From assembly GCA_010093685.1 (NCBI GenBank), contig MU006218.1, forward strand, positions 1,547,637-1,611,636: DNA of 64,000 nucleotides, written 5' to 3'. The notes below the pieces were generated by a model. That model was not told where the DNA came from, did not search any database, and was given only the letters and a program-made list of their open reading frames with translations. A program made the position numbers and the translations under genes. This document shows positions 11,431 through 22,581 of this stretch, in pieces. How positions within the stretch are numbered: the stretch's first letter is position 1; each line of letters opens with the position of its first letter. Source of the stretch: Ophiobolus disseminans (taxonomy: Eukaryota; Ascomycota; Dothideomycetes; Pleosporales; Phaeosphaeriaceae).

Positions 11431-12952
11431 ATGAAGGCGCTACGAGCTCTGATACCCGCGATTCTGGCGGCCAGCCCGGCTGCTGCCATGCCACAGAGCC
11501 ACCTCCCGAAGCAGGCTATTCTGGGCGCATTTGGCAGGACTAGGCCCGTCGGTGTCGGTCACTTCAGCGAGTGGAGTCGCGCAACCAAGAAAGCCTTTCT
11601 GGTCGACTGGCAGGCTGGAAAAGCATCGGAATGGACCATCGTCGAAGGCAACGAGGGGGGAGATATGGATAGCATGACGGCGGCATTGACGTGGGCGTAC
11701 CACCTGGTACACTCGACCGCGAACTCATCGCATCCTATCAAGGCCATCGCATTGCTGCAGACGCCGTCGCATGCGCTGGACCTCCGCCCTGAGAACAAGC
11801 TGGCCTTGGACAACTCTCAGATGACCCCCGGTCACGAAGATCTGCTCACCATGGACGAGCTGCCCGAAGACCCAGAGACACTGAGCAAGAAGCTTCGCGG
11901 CATCGTCCTGGTCGACCATGCTGAGCCGCTGCGCAAATGGAGCCACGCAAACATCGTCAGCATCATCGACCACCACAAGGATCGAGGCGCCGCGCCGGAC
12001 GCCGAGCCACGCATCTTCGAGACGGCCGCAAGCTGCACCACCCTCGTCGCCCGCCAGATGCTCGACGAGCTCGAAGACCTTGATCAGGAATACCACATGC
12101 CCCACGAACTCCTCGAGCTTATCCTCTCCGCCATCGCCATCGACTCGGGCGGCTTGACCAGTGACAAGACTACAAAAGCCGACATCGAGACCTCCAAGCG
12201 TGTCCTCGCCCGCAGTGCGTGGGCCAAGCAGGACCTCGAGGATGTCATGGAGGACTTGGACGATGAACTTACGAAGGCGCAGAAGGATATTGGCAGATTT
12301 GACCTGCGCGATCTGCTGAGGAGGGACTGGAAGGGCGATCTAATCGACACCCCCTCGCCGCGAACACCAACCGTTAGTCTGGGCTTCGCGTCGATACCCT
12401 ACTCAATGGACGATCAAATCCTAAAGACGGATTTTGCTGAGTTGTTCGATTGGTTTGCTGTGCATGCTGTACGTATATTCTTCTCTCGTAGCTCCATAGG
12501 TTCAAGTAGTCCTGTCTCACTCCGCTGTATCTCCCCTGTCTCAATCTCTGTCCACGAAAGTCAGCGAATCCATCTAGCTCCCATTCAACCCGTTTCGTCA
12601 TGATGTTCCATAGCTGACCCCCCTCCCATAGGCCTGGACAGCCGAAGCCGGTGTTGACATCTCTATCTGCCTGAACAAGTACAAGAAGCACTACAAAGAC
12701 GGCTCCAAGGAGAAGCTGCGCGAGATCGTCCTCACCGTCCGCGACGACGTGCGCATCGATCAGGACCAGGCCGACTCGCTCTTCAAGCTGGTCAAGGAGG
12801 CGCTCGAGAACAACACCGAGGGCATAGCCTTGGAGCCCTGGCATCGTGCGGACGAGCTGTCAAACAGGCAGATGGTGTGGACGCATCGGAGTGGTGCGGG
12901 GAGGAAGCTCATCAGGCCCATTGTGGAGGAGGCGGTCATGGGCTGGGACTAG
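11431..12952 (+). CDS. ppx1: Exopolyphosphatase, DHH family (Ppx1-like)
   Basis: The family hydrolyses terminal phosphate from linear polyphosphate using bound divalent metals. Exons 11431-12468 and 12632-12952 join in phase across a 163-nt intron (GTACGT to CCATAG, with GCTGAC just before the polypyrimidine end), giving 452 aa. Metal-binding motifs are visible in order: GNEGGDMDSM (residues 73-82), LVDHAEPL (about 161-168) and IIDHHKD (about 179-185), followed by the DHHA2-type C-terminal domain with ISICLNKYKKHYKDGSKEK. Yeast Ppx1 is about 397 aa; the extra length here is at the N-terminus, where MKALRALIPAILAASPAAA looks like a signal or targeting peptide. An ATG at residue 20 would give the usual cytosolic form. 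Confidence 0.92.
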
Positions 12953-13423
12953 AGCCTGTCTATGTACGCAGACTCAAAAAGTGTCAATTGATCACGTCAC
13001 GGGGTGTGCTGTCTATCCTCGGACGTCATAATGCATAATATGTGAATTATTAGAAGGTCAGAAACGTGTCATTGAGTCGTAGCATCTTGTGCTTGGAGGT
13101 AACTATCTAGGGAAAGCAAAAAACTACCAAAAACAAAAAACCCAAACAGTAACAACGAAAACAAAACAAAAAGCACCAAAAAAGCCTAAATCCACCATCA
13201 ACCAGCAGCCAACCCGCTCTCAACCCTTACCACCCAGCAATCAGAACCCAAAGGGGAGCGAGTTTCCAAGCTCAACCCTCTGGGAACGTCGAATCTGGTT
13301 TGGTTTGGGGAGGGCAGGTTGCTGCAAAAAGACAAAGCCCAGAACTCCAAAAACGCCAAAACTTCCAAAACGACCGGTGGGTATCGAACGCCAAAACTTG
13401 CAAAACTCCACCAATCAATACCT
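12953..13423. other. Convergent intergenic region with G-poor A/C tract
   Basis: 3' region shared by ppx1 and the borealin-like gene. From about 13114 to 13190 the + strand is A/C-rich and almost lacks G and T ('caaaaacaaaaaacccaaac'). Two imperfect 'ccaaaacttccaaaac' units follow near 13365 and 13395. No gene is supported. Confidence 0.4.
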
Positions 13424-14087
13424 TTAGCGGGGACGGGTGTTGGTCTTTGCTGGCTTCTGCCGAGCGTTGTTGTTCTTTGGGGAGAGGATTTGGGCGGGAG
13501 CGGGCTTCTGTCGGGAGGTGGCTCGTGTGGTTCTGGCTGCTGGTGCCTTGCTGGTGGCGACTGGTGCTGGTTTCTGGGGAGCAGTGCGAACTCGCTTCTT
13601 GGGGACGGCCAGCGAGTTCTCCTTGTCCTCGCTGGACAGCTCATCGCTGGTCCGCTTCGCAGAGCGCTTAGCAGTGCGGAGGCGAGGCGCAACGGCCACA
13701 GTCGCGGCTGGTTTGCTGGCGGGCGGTGGGCGGGTCTTGCGGGCGGTGGGGTTGGCAGTGACCATGGGTGGTGATGGCTTCTTGGCGGTGGCTGCTTTTG
13801 TGGGCGCAGGCTTTGAGATTGTGACGGTGGCGGCAGGCGCGAGGAGGCTGGCCAGAGGTAGATGTCGCTTGGTGGCTGGGACGCGATTGACACGTCGCTC
13901 GAGACGCGACCGAAGAGAAGCGCATTGGGCTTCGCACGCGGCGCGCAGCTTCTCGATTCTGGCATTCACTACAGAAATAGGCATTAGCGAAGATCAAACG
14001 GCATTCGGGAAGGAACTACTTACTCTCGAGTTCGAGATTGGCAATCATGGCGGACTTGGCCTCTGCTGTGAGTGTGATGCCGTCCAT
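13424..14087 (-). CDS. nbl1: Borealin/Nbl1-like chromosomal passenger subunit
   Basis: Exons 14087-14024 and 13968-13424 flank a 55-nt intron (GTAAGT to TTCTGTAG) and give 202 aa. The first 65 residues match the conserved N-terminal helix of fungal borealin/Nbl1: 'MIANLELE' across the splice, then 'NARIEKLRAACEAQC' and 'LRSRLERRVNRVP'. In the family this helix bundles with survivin (Bir1) and INCENP (Sli15/Pic1) to place Aurora kinase at centromeres. The rest is a Lys/Ala/Pro-rich basic tail with 'SSEDKENSLAVPKKR', suited to DNA or nucleosome contact and nuclear import. Yeast Nbl1 is only about 73 aa, so the tail makes this the longer type. It is head-to-head with rpn10. A longer open frame on the same strand (13198-13965) is a shadow. 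Confidence 0.8.
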
Positions 14088-14316
14088 TGTTGTGGGTGTA
14101 AACAACGCGTCTGTGAGGTGATCGCGATGTGTATTGAGTGACAATTGATAGCGGTGATCGTCTTGATGGGTGCTGGTGCTGTGCGCGGGTTTCTGAATGC
14201 TTGATGGGGTGGTCGCGGTTGCTTGATGTTCTGGGAAGTAGAGTGTAGGTGGGAAGGAGGGGAGCGCAAAAGTAACGGGTTACATGGCTACTGCGCGCGC
14301 CAAGCCCCCACCAACG

Positions 14317-14381
14317 GCGCTCAGGATCACCAGAAGCGCAGAACACACGGACCTAGCCGCGCTCAGGATCACTAGAAGCGC
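14317..14381. promoter_or_regulatory. Paired 23-bp direct repeat in the nbl1/rpn10 divergent promoter
   Basis: GCGCTCAGGATCAC(C/T)AGAAGCGC occurs at 14317-14339 and 14359-14381 with one mismatch. Start-to-start spacing is exactly 42 bp, four helical turns, so both copies face the same side of the DNA. Each unit is bordered by inverted GCGCT/AGCGC arms. It lies 225-290 bp upstream of the rpn10 ATG and 230-295 bp upstream of the nbl1 ATG. A protein-binding site is inferred. Confidence 0.5.
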
Positions 14382-14605
14382 GCACCTGTTAGTGAGAGCT
14401 GGATGGATTCGCCCAACTTTTCAAATCGCAACTGTAAGAGACAAAAATCAGGGATTCTACCTTGGACCCACTATTAGCCACGATACCAGCGCGCCTCACG
14501 TGACCCTCCAGCTGCGGCGACTGCTCGAACCTCCGAGAGCTCCACCATCTGCAGCACACCCACCTTACCCACACCCAGCCACAAACGCCTCCCACGACTC
14601 TCAAC

Positions 14606-15602
14606 ATGGTGCTTGAAGCGTCTATGATAGTGTACTAATATTTTACACACTGTATGAACTTTTGCTGACCATGACAGTGTTGACAACAGTGAAGCAAGCA
14701 GGAACGGCGACTATGTACCCTCACGGTGGGAAGCGCAACAGGACGCCGTGAACCTCATCTTCTCCTCCAAGACCGGCGCCAACCCAGAGTCATCAGTCGG
14801 CCTGATGAGCATGGGTGGCAGCACCCCAGAGATCCTGACGACGTTGACCACGGACATCGGCAAGGTCCTCGACGGCCTACATCGGACCAAGATAAAGGGC
14901 GACTCCCACTTCGTCACCGGCATCAACGTCGCAGCTGTATGTTTTCCGCAAAGGATATAGTGGGCGCGCATAACTGACAGCAAGGTGTAGCTCGCTCTCA
15001 AACACAGGCAGAACAAGTCGCAGAAGCAACGGATAATCATCTTCAACTGCAGTCCTATCCAGGAGGAGGAGAAGAACCTGATCAAGCTCGCCAAGAAGAT
15101 GAAGAAGACTGGCATCAGCATCGACATCGTTGCCTTTGGCGAGCTCAGCGACGACACCACGAAGAAGCTCTCAGCCTTTAGCGACAACGTCCAGAGCGCC
15201 GAAGGATCCTACCTAGCCACCATACCCCCCAGCGCAAACCTCCTCAGCGACTCTCTCATATCCACACCTCTACTTGGTGGCGACGGTACATCTGGCGCAG
15301 GAGGTGCGGGCGGTTCCGGAGGCGAGGGCGGTGCACCAGGCGGCAACGACTTTGAGTTTGGCGTAGATCCGTCCGTGGACCCCGAGCTGGCACTGGCCCT
15401 GAGGATGAGTTTCGAGGAAGAGAAGGCGCGACAAGACAAGGAGAAGAAGGCTAAGGAGACAGCGGAGGGCAAGACAGAGCTTGAGCCTGTCGCTGAGGGT
15501 GACGAGAAGCAGCCTCTGCTGGACGACCAAGGCCAACCCAGCGGAAGTGGCAGCAAGGACAAGAAGAAGGACGACGATCCAGACAAAATGGATACAGCAT
15601 GA
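14606..15602 (+). CDS. rpn10: 26S proteasome regulatory subunit Rpn10
   Basis: Polyubiquitin receptor that sits at the base-lid interface of the 19S proteasome cap. Exons 14606-14631, 14678-14936 and 14991-15602 join in phase (introns of 46 and 54 nt) and give 298 aa. The von Willebrand A domain starts with MIVVDNSE and continues through NGDYVPSRW, a glycine-rich 'GLMSMGG' and 'ALALKHRQNKSQKQRIIIF'. A ubiquitin-interacting motif follows at about residues 225-242 (DPELALALRMSFEEEKAR). Between them is a Gly-rich linker, and the tail is Lys/Asp-rich. One UIM is the yeast arrangement. The first exon encodes only eight residues and part of a ninth, and the start was chosen because MVLEASMIVVDNSE matches the family. 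Divergent from nbl1. Confidence 0.95.
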
Positions 15603-16055
15603 TCTCATGATGAACGTGCGCGTAGTGCACCGAATTCGGTTGCTGAGGGTTCAAAAGCCAGCGGGTAGACTGTCTTGGGCGTCTGCTGTACAATTAGAGC
15701 TGGATTATACCACAGCATCCAACAGCTGGGTGATGAATCATGAACCGAGATTTCAATAATCTCCGTCATCAAACTGATTGCTCATGCAACCCATCACGAT
15801 CCCACTAGCTGGTGCATGATACTATTGACCTCTGACCTTTTCTTGTTCATCCTTGCTTTGCTTTCCCGGAGCCATAACTGACACCATCTGACACGAGGAT
15901 GAGGACATGGTGTCTAGTTGTCGTCTTTCTTACTCCTGTACTGCTTCATGGCATGTGGGCGGACATGATGTTGTTCCTCAAGTTCCCACGCTGCCTCTGA
16001 TCCGCTCCCTCTGATCCGCTCCCTCTTTGTAAATCATAGATCTCTCCTGCCCGCC
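15603..16055. other. Convergent intergenic region with a short tandem repeat
   Basis: Lies between the 3' ends of rpn10 and trs23. No gene is supported. 'CCTCTGATCCGCTC' is repeated twice in tandem at about 15992-16021. Confidence 0.4.
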
Positions 16056-16607
16056 TCATCCTCTAACCTTCACAAACCCATCCAACCCGCGATCAAACTT
16101 CTCGCACCGAATCGGCATCTCTACGGTGTAGAACGGATTCTTCATAACATAATCGGCGTACAGCTCATATATGCGCTTTATCATGGCATCCACATTCGGC
16201 TGCTGCGGTTCCGTGAACAACAGAAACTTCGTGCCCGTCTGCGTCTGGAAGCATTGTATGCGAAAGTGGCTGGACTCGAGCACTTCGAGGCCTGTGGGGC
16301 GGTTTATGAAAGGCGAGGGCGCGGTCGATGCGGGGAGCGGGTTGGGGACGGGCGGAGCTGGAGAGAGGCGCGCGGTTATGGCATGCATGCTGGGATGAGT
16401 TAGCGGGTATGTAGGATGGGGAGGACAGGAGGTACCCGTGAAAGGAGCCGGCGAGGGTTAGGTAGTCGTTGCTGGTGAGCTTGGTCATGCCGGTGTGGAA
16501 TTCGCGGTTGTAGACGAGGCCGCCGGCTTTGTTAATTACGAAAAGGGCGAAGACGACCCTGTGGTTTGTTAATATCGGTGAAGAGACATGTGAAGTAGGT
16601 CATACAT
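16056..16607 (-). CDS. trs23: TRAPP complex subunit Trs23 (sybindin family)
   Basis: Core subunit of the TRAPP exchange-factor complexes that activate Ypt1/Rab1 in ER-Golgi traffic and autophagy. The best model has exons 16607-16606, 16558-16436 and 16389-16056 and gives 152 aa. Exon 1 supplies only 'AT' of the start codon; the G comes from exon 2 after a 47-nt intron (GTATGA, TTAAC branch, CACAG). Protein motifs in order: VVFALFVINKAGGLVYNREF, TKLTSNDYLTLAGSFHG, then the conserved C-terminal half 'GLEVLESSHFRIQCFQT', 'KIFLLF-like' strand, 'IKRIYELYADYVMKNPFY' and 'EMPIRCEKFD'. This layout and length agree with Trs23/TRAPPC4. A Pro-rich insert sits in the middle. The split start is inferred because no other ATG precedes the conserved N-terminus. 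Confidence 0.88.
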
Positions 16608-17039
16608 GGTGACAGGAAGTGTGAATGGTGCTGAAGTTGAGAAAGTTGAACGAGGTTGACTGAGCAGGAGCTCCTGTCGTGAAGTGCAATCGTGTCTGCT
16701 CAGGTTGTAACCGCTTCTCTATGTCATGCGACGTCGGCAACAAGCATGTGTTAACGCCGACTATCACGACAATTCATGGTGTTGAGTGGACCCCTGTTAC
16801 CGCCCGCGTTCTGCCCCTCCAGGCCTCTGCAGCCCGTCCCACCTCTAAGCTTGGGAGCTGGCCTTCCTTCACCTCTCAACGGCCGGCCGCTCCTGCCAAC
16901 ATAAGTTGCTCACGCCGGCCACAACCCTCTTCCCCCTTCGCCTCCACCGACCCCACTTTCGACCATTCTTCAACCAAGTCACGTTCTCCACTCGCGATAC
17001 TAACGGCTGAAGGTATACGGCGCACTATCGCGTTTCGTC

Positions 17040-18503
17040 ATGTCGAACCAGTCCATTCTCCGAATCACACGCGAGCTGAGCGACATCCAGCGCGGCTCCG
17101 ACCTCTCCATCGCGGTAGCTTGTCGGGATATCGACGTACGTCATGTTCGAGCGTTAATCATCGGTCCGCCCGACACCCCCTACGAGTTCGGCTTCTTCGA
17201 GTTCGCGGTCAAATTCACCAAAGAGTACCCCACCAAGGCGCCACAGGTCACGGCCATTACGACAAATGGAGGACGTACACGCTTCAACCCCAACATCTAT
17301 GCTGGTGGGAAAGTCTGCCTGTCAATCCTAGGGTTAGCAGCTCCATACCTTCAGCACGTATCCAGCTAACGTGTATAGAACATGGCGAGGCGAGCGCGGC
17401 GAGGAGTGGTCCTCCGCCCAAGGCCTGGAGTCCATCCTCATATCGATCCAGAGTCTCATGTCGTCCAACCCCTACGAGAACGAGCCCGGTTTCGAAGATG
17501 CCAACTCCGAATACGACAAGAAGAATCAGGCCTCGTATGTAGACAAGATCCGCCACGAGTCATTGCGCATCTCTGTGATCGAGCGATTGGAGGACTATCT
17601 GGGTATCCGTCAGGAGCGACCCACGGTCACAGTCTACAACGCCGAGGAGGAGTATCAGGCAGGGAGAGAGGACGCGCCATTCGAGCCATTCCGAGACCTC
17701 TGCAAGCGACGGTTTCTCTGGTACTATCCATCGTATTTGGCCACAATCGACGAGGCGGCCAAGCATCACAAGGACGGAGATCGATTCGAGAAGATGCCGT
17801 TCGAAGGCCCAGGCAATGCCATGGAGGGCAGCTACCAGTACACAACTTTGCGTGAGCGTATCCTGAAGATATTCGCAAAGCTGAACGAGGAAATGGAGGG
17901 TTGGGCCACAGAAGGCAAAATAGCCGTCTCCAAAGAGGCGGGGATTGCCAGCAACCTGCAGCGTCAGTTCGAGCAGATCCGCGAGAACTACAAGACGAAC
18001 GAGTCCGTCACGCTCGACCTCGATCTCGTGGATAAGAACCCGTTTGTGTGGCAGCTGGTGCTCTTTGGGAGGCCCATGACGAACCTGGATGGAGGCATGT
18101 TTCGGATCTTGATCTACATCAGCCCGAGGTTCCCGGACGTCTTGCCACGGGTCAAGTTCGCTACGCCACTATTCCATCACCGCGTCTCCCCAGACGGCAT
18201 CCTGTGTTACGACGCGAGGCGCAAAGACGACATGAAGTCCCATGTTGAGGCCATAATCGCCGCGGTGGAGGAGGAATCACCTGCGTACGACCCACGCACG
18301 TTGGTGAACCCCGAGGCCGCGAAGCTGTTTTGGGGGCCCCCGGACCAGAAGAAGGTGTACAATCGTCGCCTTCGGCGATCAGTACAGGACAGCGCTGAGT
18401 ACGTTCCCTCCCCTGTCAGTGGAGCGTGGATAGCCTCGCGGTTTTTTTTTTCAGCCGTCAAATAGCTGCCAGAAAAGCTGCGAGGCGCTTCAGGCTATAC
18501 TGA
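17040..18503 (+). CDS. UBE2Z-like ubiquitin-conjugating enzyme with two UBC domains
   Basis: Exons 17040-17332, 17379-18398 and 18455-18503 join in phase and give 453 aa. The first UBC domain has IIGPPDTPYEFGFF, RFNPNIY, the likely catalytic Cys93 in GGKVCLSILG, and TW...EEWSSAQGLESIL followed by NPYENEPGFE, the signature of the UBE2Z class. After about 110 mostly helical residues there is a second UBC-like fold (FVWQLVLFGRPMT, FPDVLPRVKF) with a Cys near residue 374 (PDGILCYD). Human UBE2Z charges FAT10 and ubiquitin from UBA6; filamentous fungi lack FAT10, so ubiquitin is the likely cargo. The last exon (49 nt, ending RRFRLY) rests on a T9-CAG acceptor and a weaker branch site, so the C-terminus is the least certain part. 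Confidence 0.85.
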
Positions 18504-19052
18504 CGTTCAATTCGGGCTTGCAATGAGTGGATGCTAACTGCACATAGGAACTGCTTCTAGCTGAAGGAGATCAACGCCGACCGCACCATCATGACTTTCA
18601 CGGCCAAATTTCGTACTTAGAGACTGATTCATCGATACCCAACGGCTGGCCTCACGGCTTGTATATTCGGCGCACTGGAGGGTTTGGCATGGCATAGCTT
18701 GCACTTGCATGGTGTTAGGGTTTATGATATTCAGTCTATCATGGCTTCGGGGGCAATCGCATAATGACCTGGCGCAGCATAAAAGCCGTCTGACTACTTT
18801 TCATGTTCGTTCTTGACAATACAAGCACGACCGTATACATTCAGCCCTACCTATGCGTGACCGTGACGAAGACCATACTTCTGACATCTGGACGCTTGTC
18901 CAATGCATGCACGTTGTTGCTGATCACTGCGGTACAAGACCCTGGAAATTGCGGGGGCTTAATGAACCCCTAGGCGCGCGCGCTACTGCACCGAACTCCC
19001 CAAACAATTCATCCTTGGTTCCAACTTGCGATTGAGCATTCAACACAACACC
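18504..19052. other. Intergenic
   Basis: 549 bp between the tandem E2 gene and erg26, both on the + strand. I see no coding sequence. Confidence 0.4.
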
Positions 19053-20213
19053 ATGTCGCGCCCACAAACCCTAGCATCACTGGGCAAAGTTGTCGTCATC
19101 GGTGGCTGCGGTTTTCTCGGCAGCCACATTGTAAAGTACATTGTCGAGAGGCATCCCCAGACTCAAGTCGCTGTTATCGACCTACGGACCAGCTCAAACC
19201 GCCATGCTAGTCCTACTGTTTCGTACCATGACGGAGACATTACCGACTTCGCTGGCATGACAAAGCTGTTCTCCAAAATTAAGCCGGACGGAGTTATCCA
19301 TACAGCCTCTCCACACTTCGACCTGAAGCCTGAAATCCACGACAAGGTCAATGTTGGAGGAACCAAGAACTTGATCAAAGTGGCACAGGACACTGGAGTC
19401 AAGGCGTTTGTGTACACAAGCTCAGCGAGCGTCATTCTTGATGCCACGGCTGAGCTCATCAATGCGGACGAGAGATGGCCAATCGTTACCGGAGCTGCGC
19501 AGCCAGAGTACTACACGACGACAAAGGTATGGAGCTCTGAATCGCGCCGGAACAATTACTGACAACCCTAGGCCTACGCAGAAACCGCCGTCCTCGAGGC
19601 CAATCGCAAGCCAGAGAACTTCTTTACCTGCGCGATCCGACCCGCAGGCATCATTGGCGAAGGCGACGTTCAGATCCTCCCCAAGATGGTCGGCGCCTAC
19701 CGCAAAGGCCAGACCAAGTTCCAGATCGGCGAGAACAACAACCTCTTCGACTTCACATACGTCGGAAACGTTGCACACGGACACGTGCTCGGGCTCATCG
19801 CCCTGCTACAGACACAGAAGATGCTCCCAACCACTCCCCTTGACAGCGAGCGCGTCGACGGCCAAGCCTTTTTCATTACCAACGGCGAGCCGGTATACTT
19901 TTGGGACTTTGCGCGCGCCGTGTGGCACGAGGCGGGCGACCGGTTACCGCTGTCGAGTGTGTGGCATCTGAGCGCTGACACGGCGTGGGCGATCGGCACG
20001 GTTCTGGAGTGGGCGTTCTGGGTACTTGGGAAGACGCCAAATTTGTCGCGGGCGCAGGTACGGTACAGCACCATGTCCAAGTACCACAGCATCAGCAAGG
20101 CGCGTCAGAGGCTGGGGTACGAGCCGATTGTCAGTTTGGGCGAGGGGATCAGGAGGGGTGTGCAGCACATTCTGGCACAGCAGGAGCAGGAGAGCCAGAA
20201 GAAGGGCCAGTAA
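19053..20213 (+). CDS. erg26: Sterol-4-alpha-carboxylate 3-dehydrogenase (Erg26)
   Basis: NAD(P)-dependent 3-beta-hydroxysteroid dehydrogenase family; in ergosterol synthesis Erg26 oxidises and decarboxylates C4-carboxysterols in the ER membrane. Exons 19053-19526 and 19572-20213 flank a 45-nt intron (GTATGG, ACTGAC branch, CCCTAG) and give 371 aa. The Rossmann motif IGGCGFLGSHIV is at residues 16-27, DLRTSS follows the second strand, a conserved YTSSASV lies at about 130, and the YYTTTK catalytic Tyr/Lys pair ends exon 1 near residue 158. CAIRPAGIIGEGD and NLFDFTYVGNVAHGH are typical of the family. A hydrophobic segment (LEWAFWVLG) near the C-terminus may anchor it. Confidence 0.92.
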
Positions 20214-20451
20214 ACGGTTGTGGCACACTCTTATATATCATCTGCATGTAGATATTGCAATGTCCAGTTCCACACATTAAACGAGCGACGTACATCCATT
20301 CCAGGGTTGCGATAAAACCGGTTAGATCCAAACAGACGGCGGCTCCACACGGGACTATTGGTTAAACATCGTCACAGGCGTTGGAGGTTTGCGACCTCAC
20401 TAATGCCCCTCGCCTTGCACACGCCGCCACCATGGAGCGCCCTCACGCAGT

Positions 20452-22258
20452 ATGTCGCGCCCCATACTGCCCGAGTCCGCATACGCCGCTCTCGGGCTGG
20501 ATGTTGACACGATCAAAGTCCTGATGACCCCAAAGCCCCCAGACGAAGCGGCCGAGGCTGCTGCGCCAAACCTCCTCCACAGCGACGAAGCCGGCGCTAG
20601 GCCGATAGAGCCGAACGAGACGTCGATAACGCTCTACGCCGAGCTGCTGCTGCACATCCGCACCATCACGCTCTTCGCATCGCTACGGACGCACCACAGC
20701 CATGGCACTACCGCGAAACTCTCCTCGGACGGGACCAGCATCACTGTGGCGCACGAGGGCCGCTCCGCCACAATACGCATGCCCTTCAACGTCAAGGGCG
20801 TCGGCGAGGCAGAGCTAGAGCTGCCGTCGCAACCGCACAGCAAAGAGATCACGCTGCGCCTACAGCTGGAGGAGCTCGAAGACAGCGACGTGCTCGGCGC
20901 ATTGCAGAGCGAGGAGCGCAAGGCCAATGTTGTGCCCTGGGACGGCGCGTCGCTGGACAAGCAGACTGACGTGGAGGTGCGATGCAAAAGCTGCGATGGC
21001 GTGCTCGTGCCGCAGGACAAGATCGCGTCCTGGCGAGACCTCCCAAACGAGAACTGGGCTGAGATGATGGATTTTTGGCACTGCCACAAGCCGGACGAGC
21101 ATCACCTGCACGACCATACCCACGAGGAAGCCGTAGGGGCCAAGGGCTACGCGGCCGGCAACCGGCTCGAGGCAGCGACAGGCATCGGCTTTGTCGACTT
21201 GACGAGTTTCTTGCTGAAGGAGCAGGATTGTGAAGGTGCCCAGGTAAGGCAGTCCATTTCCTTGTTCATACTCTCTCTCAATCCGCGAGTGCTTTCCCGC
21301 GCGTCCGGGCGCAAAGAAGGCGATTTAGCCTTTCCCATGGCATCATCGTCGATACAACCGCCCTACAGTAATAGGCTCGTACACATGCTCCCGGCGCTGG
21401 ACGTATTCTCTTCCCAAGGTCGATGGATCGCCGGTGCTGCGGAGTGAGCGGCCAGGCATCATTTCACTGTCTCTGCCCTCAGACTCTTGGGATTGATTGG
21501 ATTTTGCTGGGCTACACTTCAACGTGATCATGCATTGCTGAGATGTTGGAAAGGCTTCAGAGGCTGACTCTGATCAGGTCACAGCAAAGGAAGGCACACA
21601 TGAAAGCTTCGTGATATGCAAGCACTGCAACGCCACCTTGGGTGCGCCCGACGACGATGCGAACGGCTGGCGAATATGGAAGTGGAACATCGACATACGA
21701 TCGAGATCTTTTCCGAAGACAAAGTCCCCTACATATAACACACAGAAGTGGATAACCGCTCGATTGCTCCACCTAATTGAGAATTCCGGCATACGGAAGT
21801 TCCACATATACTCAACTCCGCCATCCTCTCCTGAAGCCTCTACCGACTCGACAACTACCGCTATCCCGCAACAGCCCATCGACTCCCTCCTCGTGTGGGT
21901 CTTCACGCCCGACCTCCTCTTCTCCTCCTCCATATCCTCCAAAGGCCGCTCAGACCCCACGCGCTCAATGAAAGTCTTTTATGAGAAAAAGACATGGCAA
22001 CCGCTACAACCCGGCGAGCCTGAGAGTGCGAGTATCGAGGACGTCGAGTTCCCAGTGGAGTTGTTTGAGGAGTTGAGGATTGCGCTTGAGCGGAGTCAGA
22101 GGGTGTTGCCGCCGACGGCGAGGAAGTTCCAGGGCTGGGAGGTGGGATTGCTGCAGCGGTTTGATCTGGGGGACTTGGTGGTGAAGACTGATGACAGGGA
22201 GGATGAGGGCAATGAGGCGGATGTGGATGATAGTGGGGATGAGGGAGGAAAGGAGTAG
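20452..22258 (+). CDS. HECT-like E2-binding protein (UBE3D/Ipa1 family)
   Basis: The simplest model joins 20452-21243 and 21578-22258 across a 334-nt intron (GTAAGG; CTGAC branch; GATCAG) and gives 490 aa. The N-terminal half has beta-rich 'TLRLQLEELE' and the metal-binding-like VRCKSCDGVL plus NWAEMMDFWHCHKPDEH. After the intron come FVICKHCNATLG and WRIWKWNI, both typical of the family called HECT_2 or UBE2C-binding protein, then 'VWVFTPDLLFSSS' and 'KVFYEKKTWQPL'. Human UBE3D and yeast Ipa1 belong here; Ipa1 affects mRNA 3' end processing. The C-terminus is acidic. The intron is unusually long for this window and contains an open 54-codon stretch (about 21346-21507), so an extra internal exon cannot be excluded. 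Confidence 0.8.
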
Positions 22259-22581
22259 GTTTGATGTGCCATTTCAATACATCTCAATACCCCTTAACAT
22301 CGTCTTTACCTTACCCCTTCCGTGGATTTTTTTTGGGGGGAAGGGTTTTGTGGGGAGTGGGGGGAAGATGGGGATGGTAGTGATCATGGGTCTTTCACAT
22401 TGACTTGGATTTCCTGTCTTAGCAATGAAACTACGAATAACCCCTGCACGTCCCTGCCCTTTTGCTATGTCCTCAACATCTTCTCTTCTCATCTCCGCCT
22501 CAACTTGTTTCTAGACCTGCGAGGATTGTTTACTGCTCTGAAGAAGACGACAAGCTGGTTGAACTCATCACATCTCTGGAG

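Noticed and set aside
13198..14141. Long frames on both strands over nbl1 (255 aa - and 234 aa +)
   Set aside because: They are shadows of the Lys/Ala/Pro-rich borealin-like tail, which alone has the conserved N-terminus and phased intron.
17371..17379. Separate E2 gene starting at 17371
   Set aside because: That start is inside the intron; the frame is exon 2 of the gene starting at 17040.
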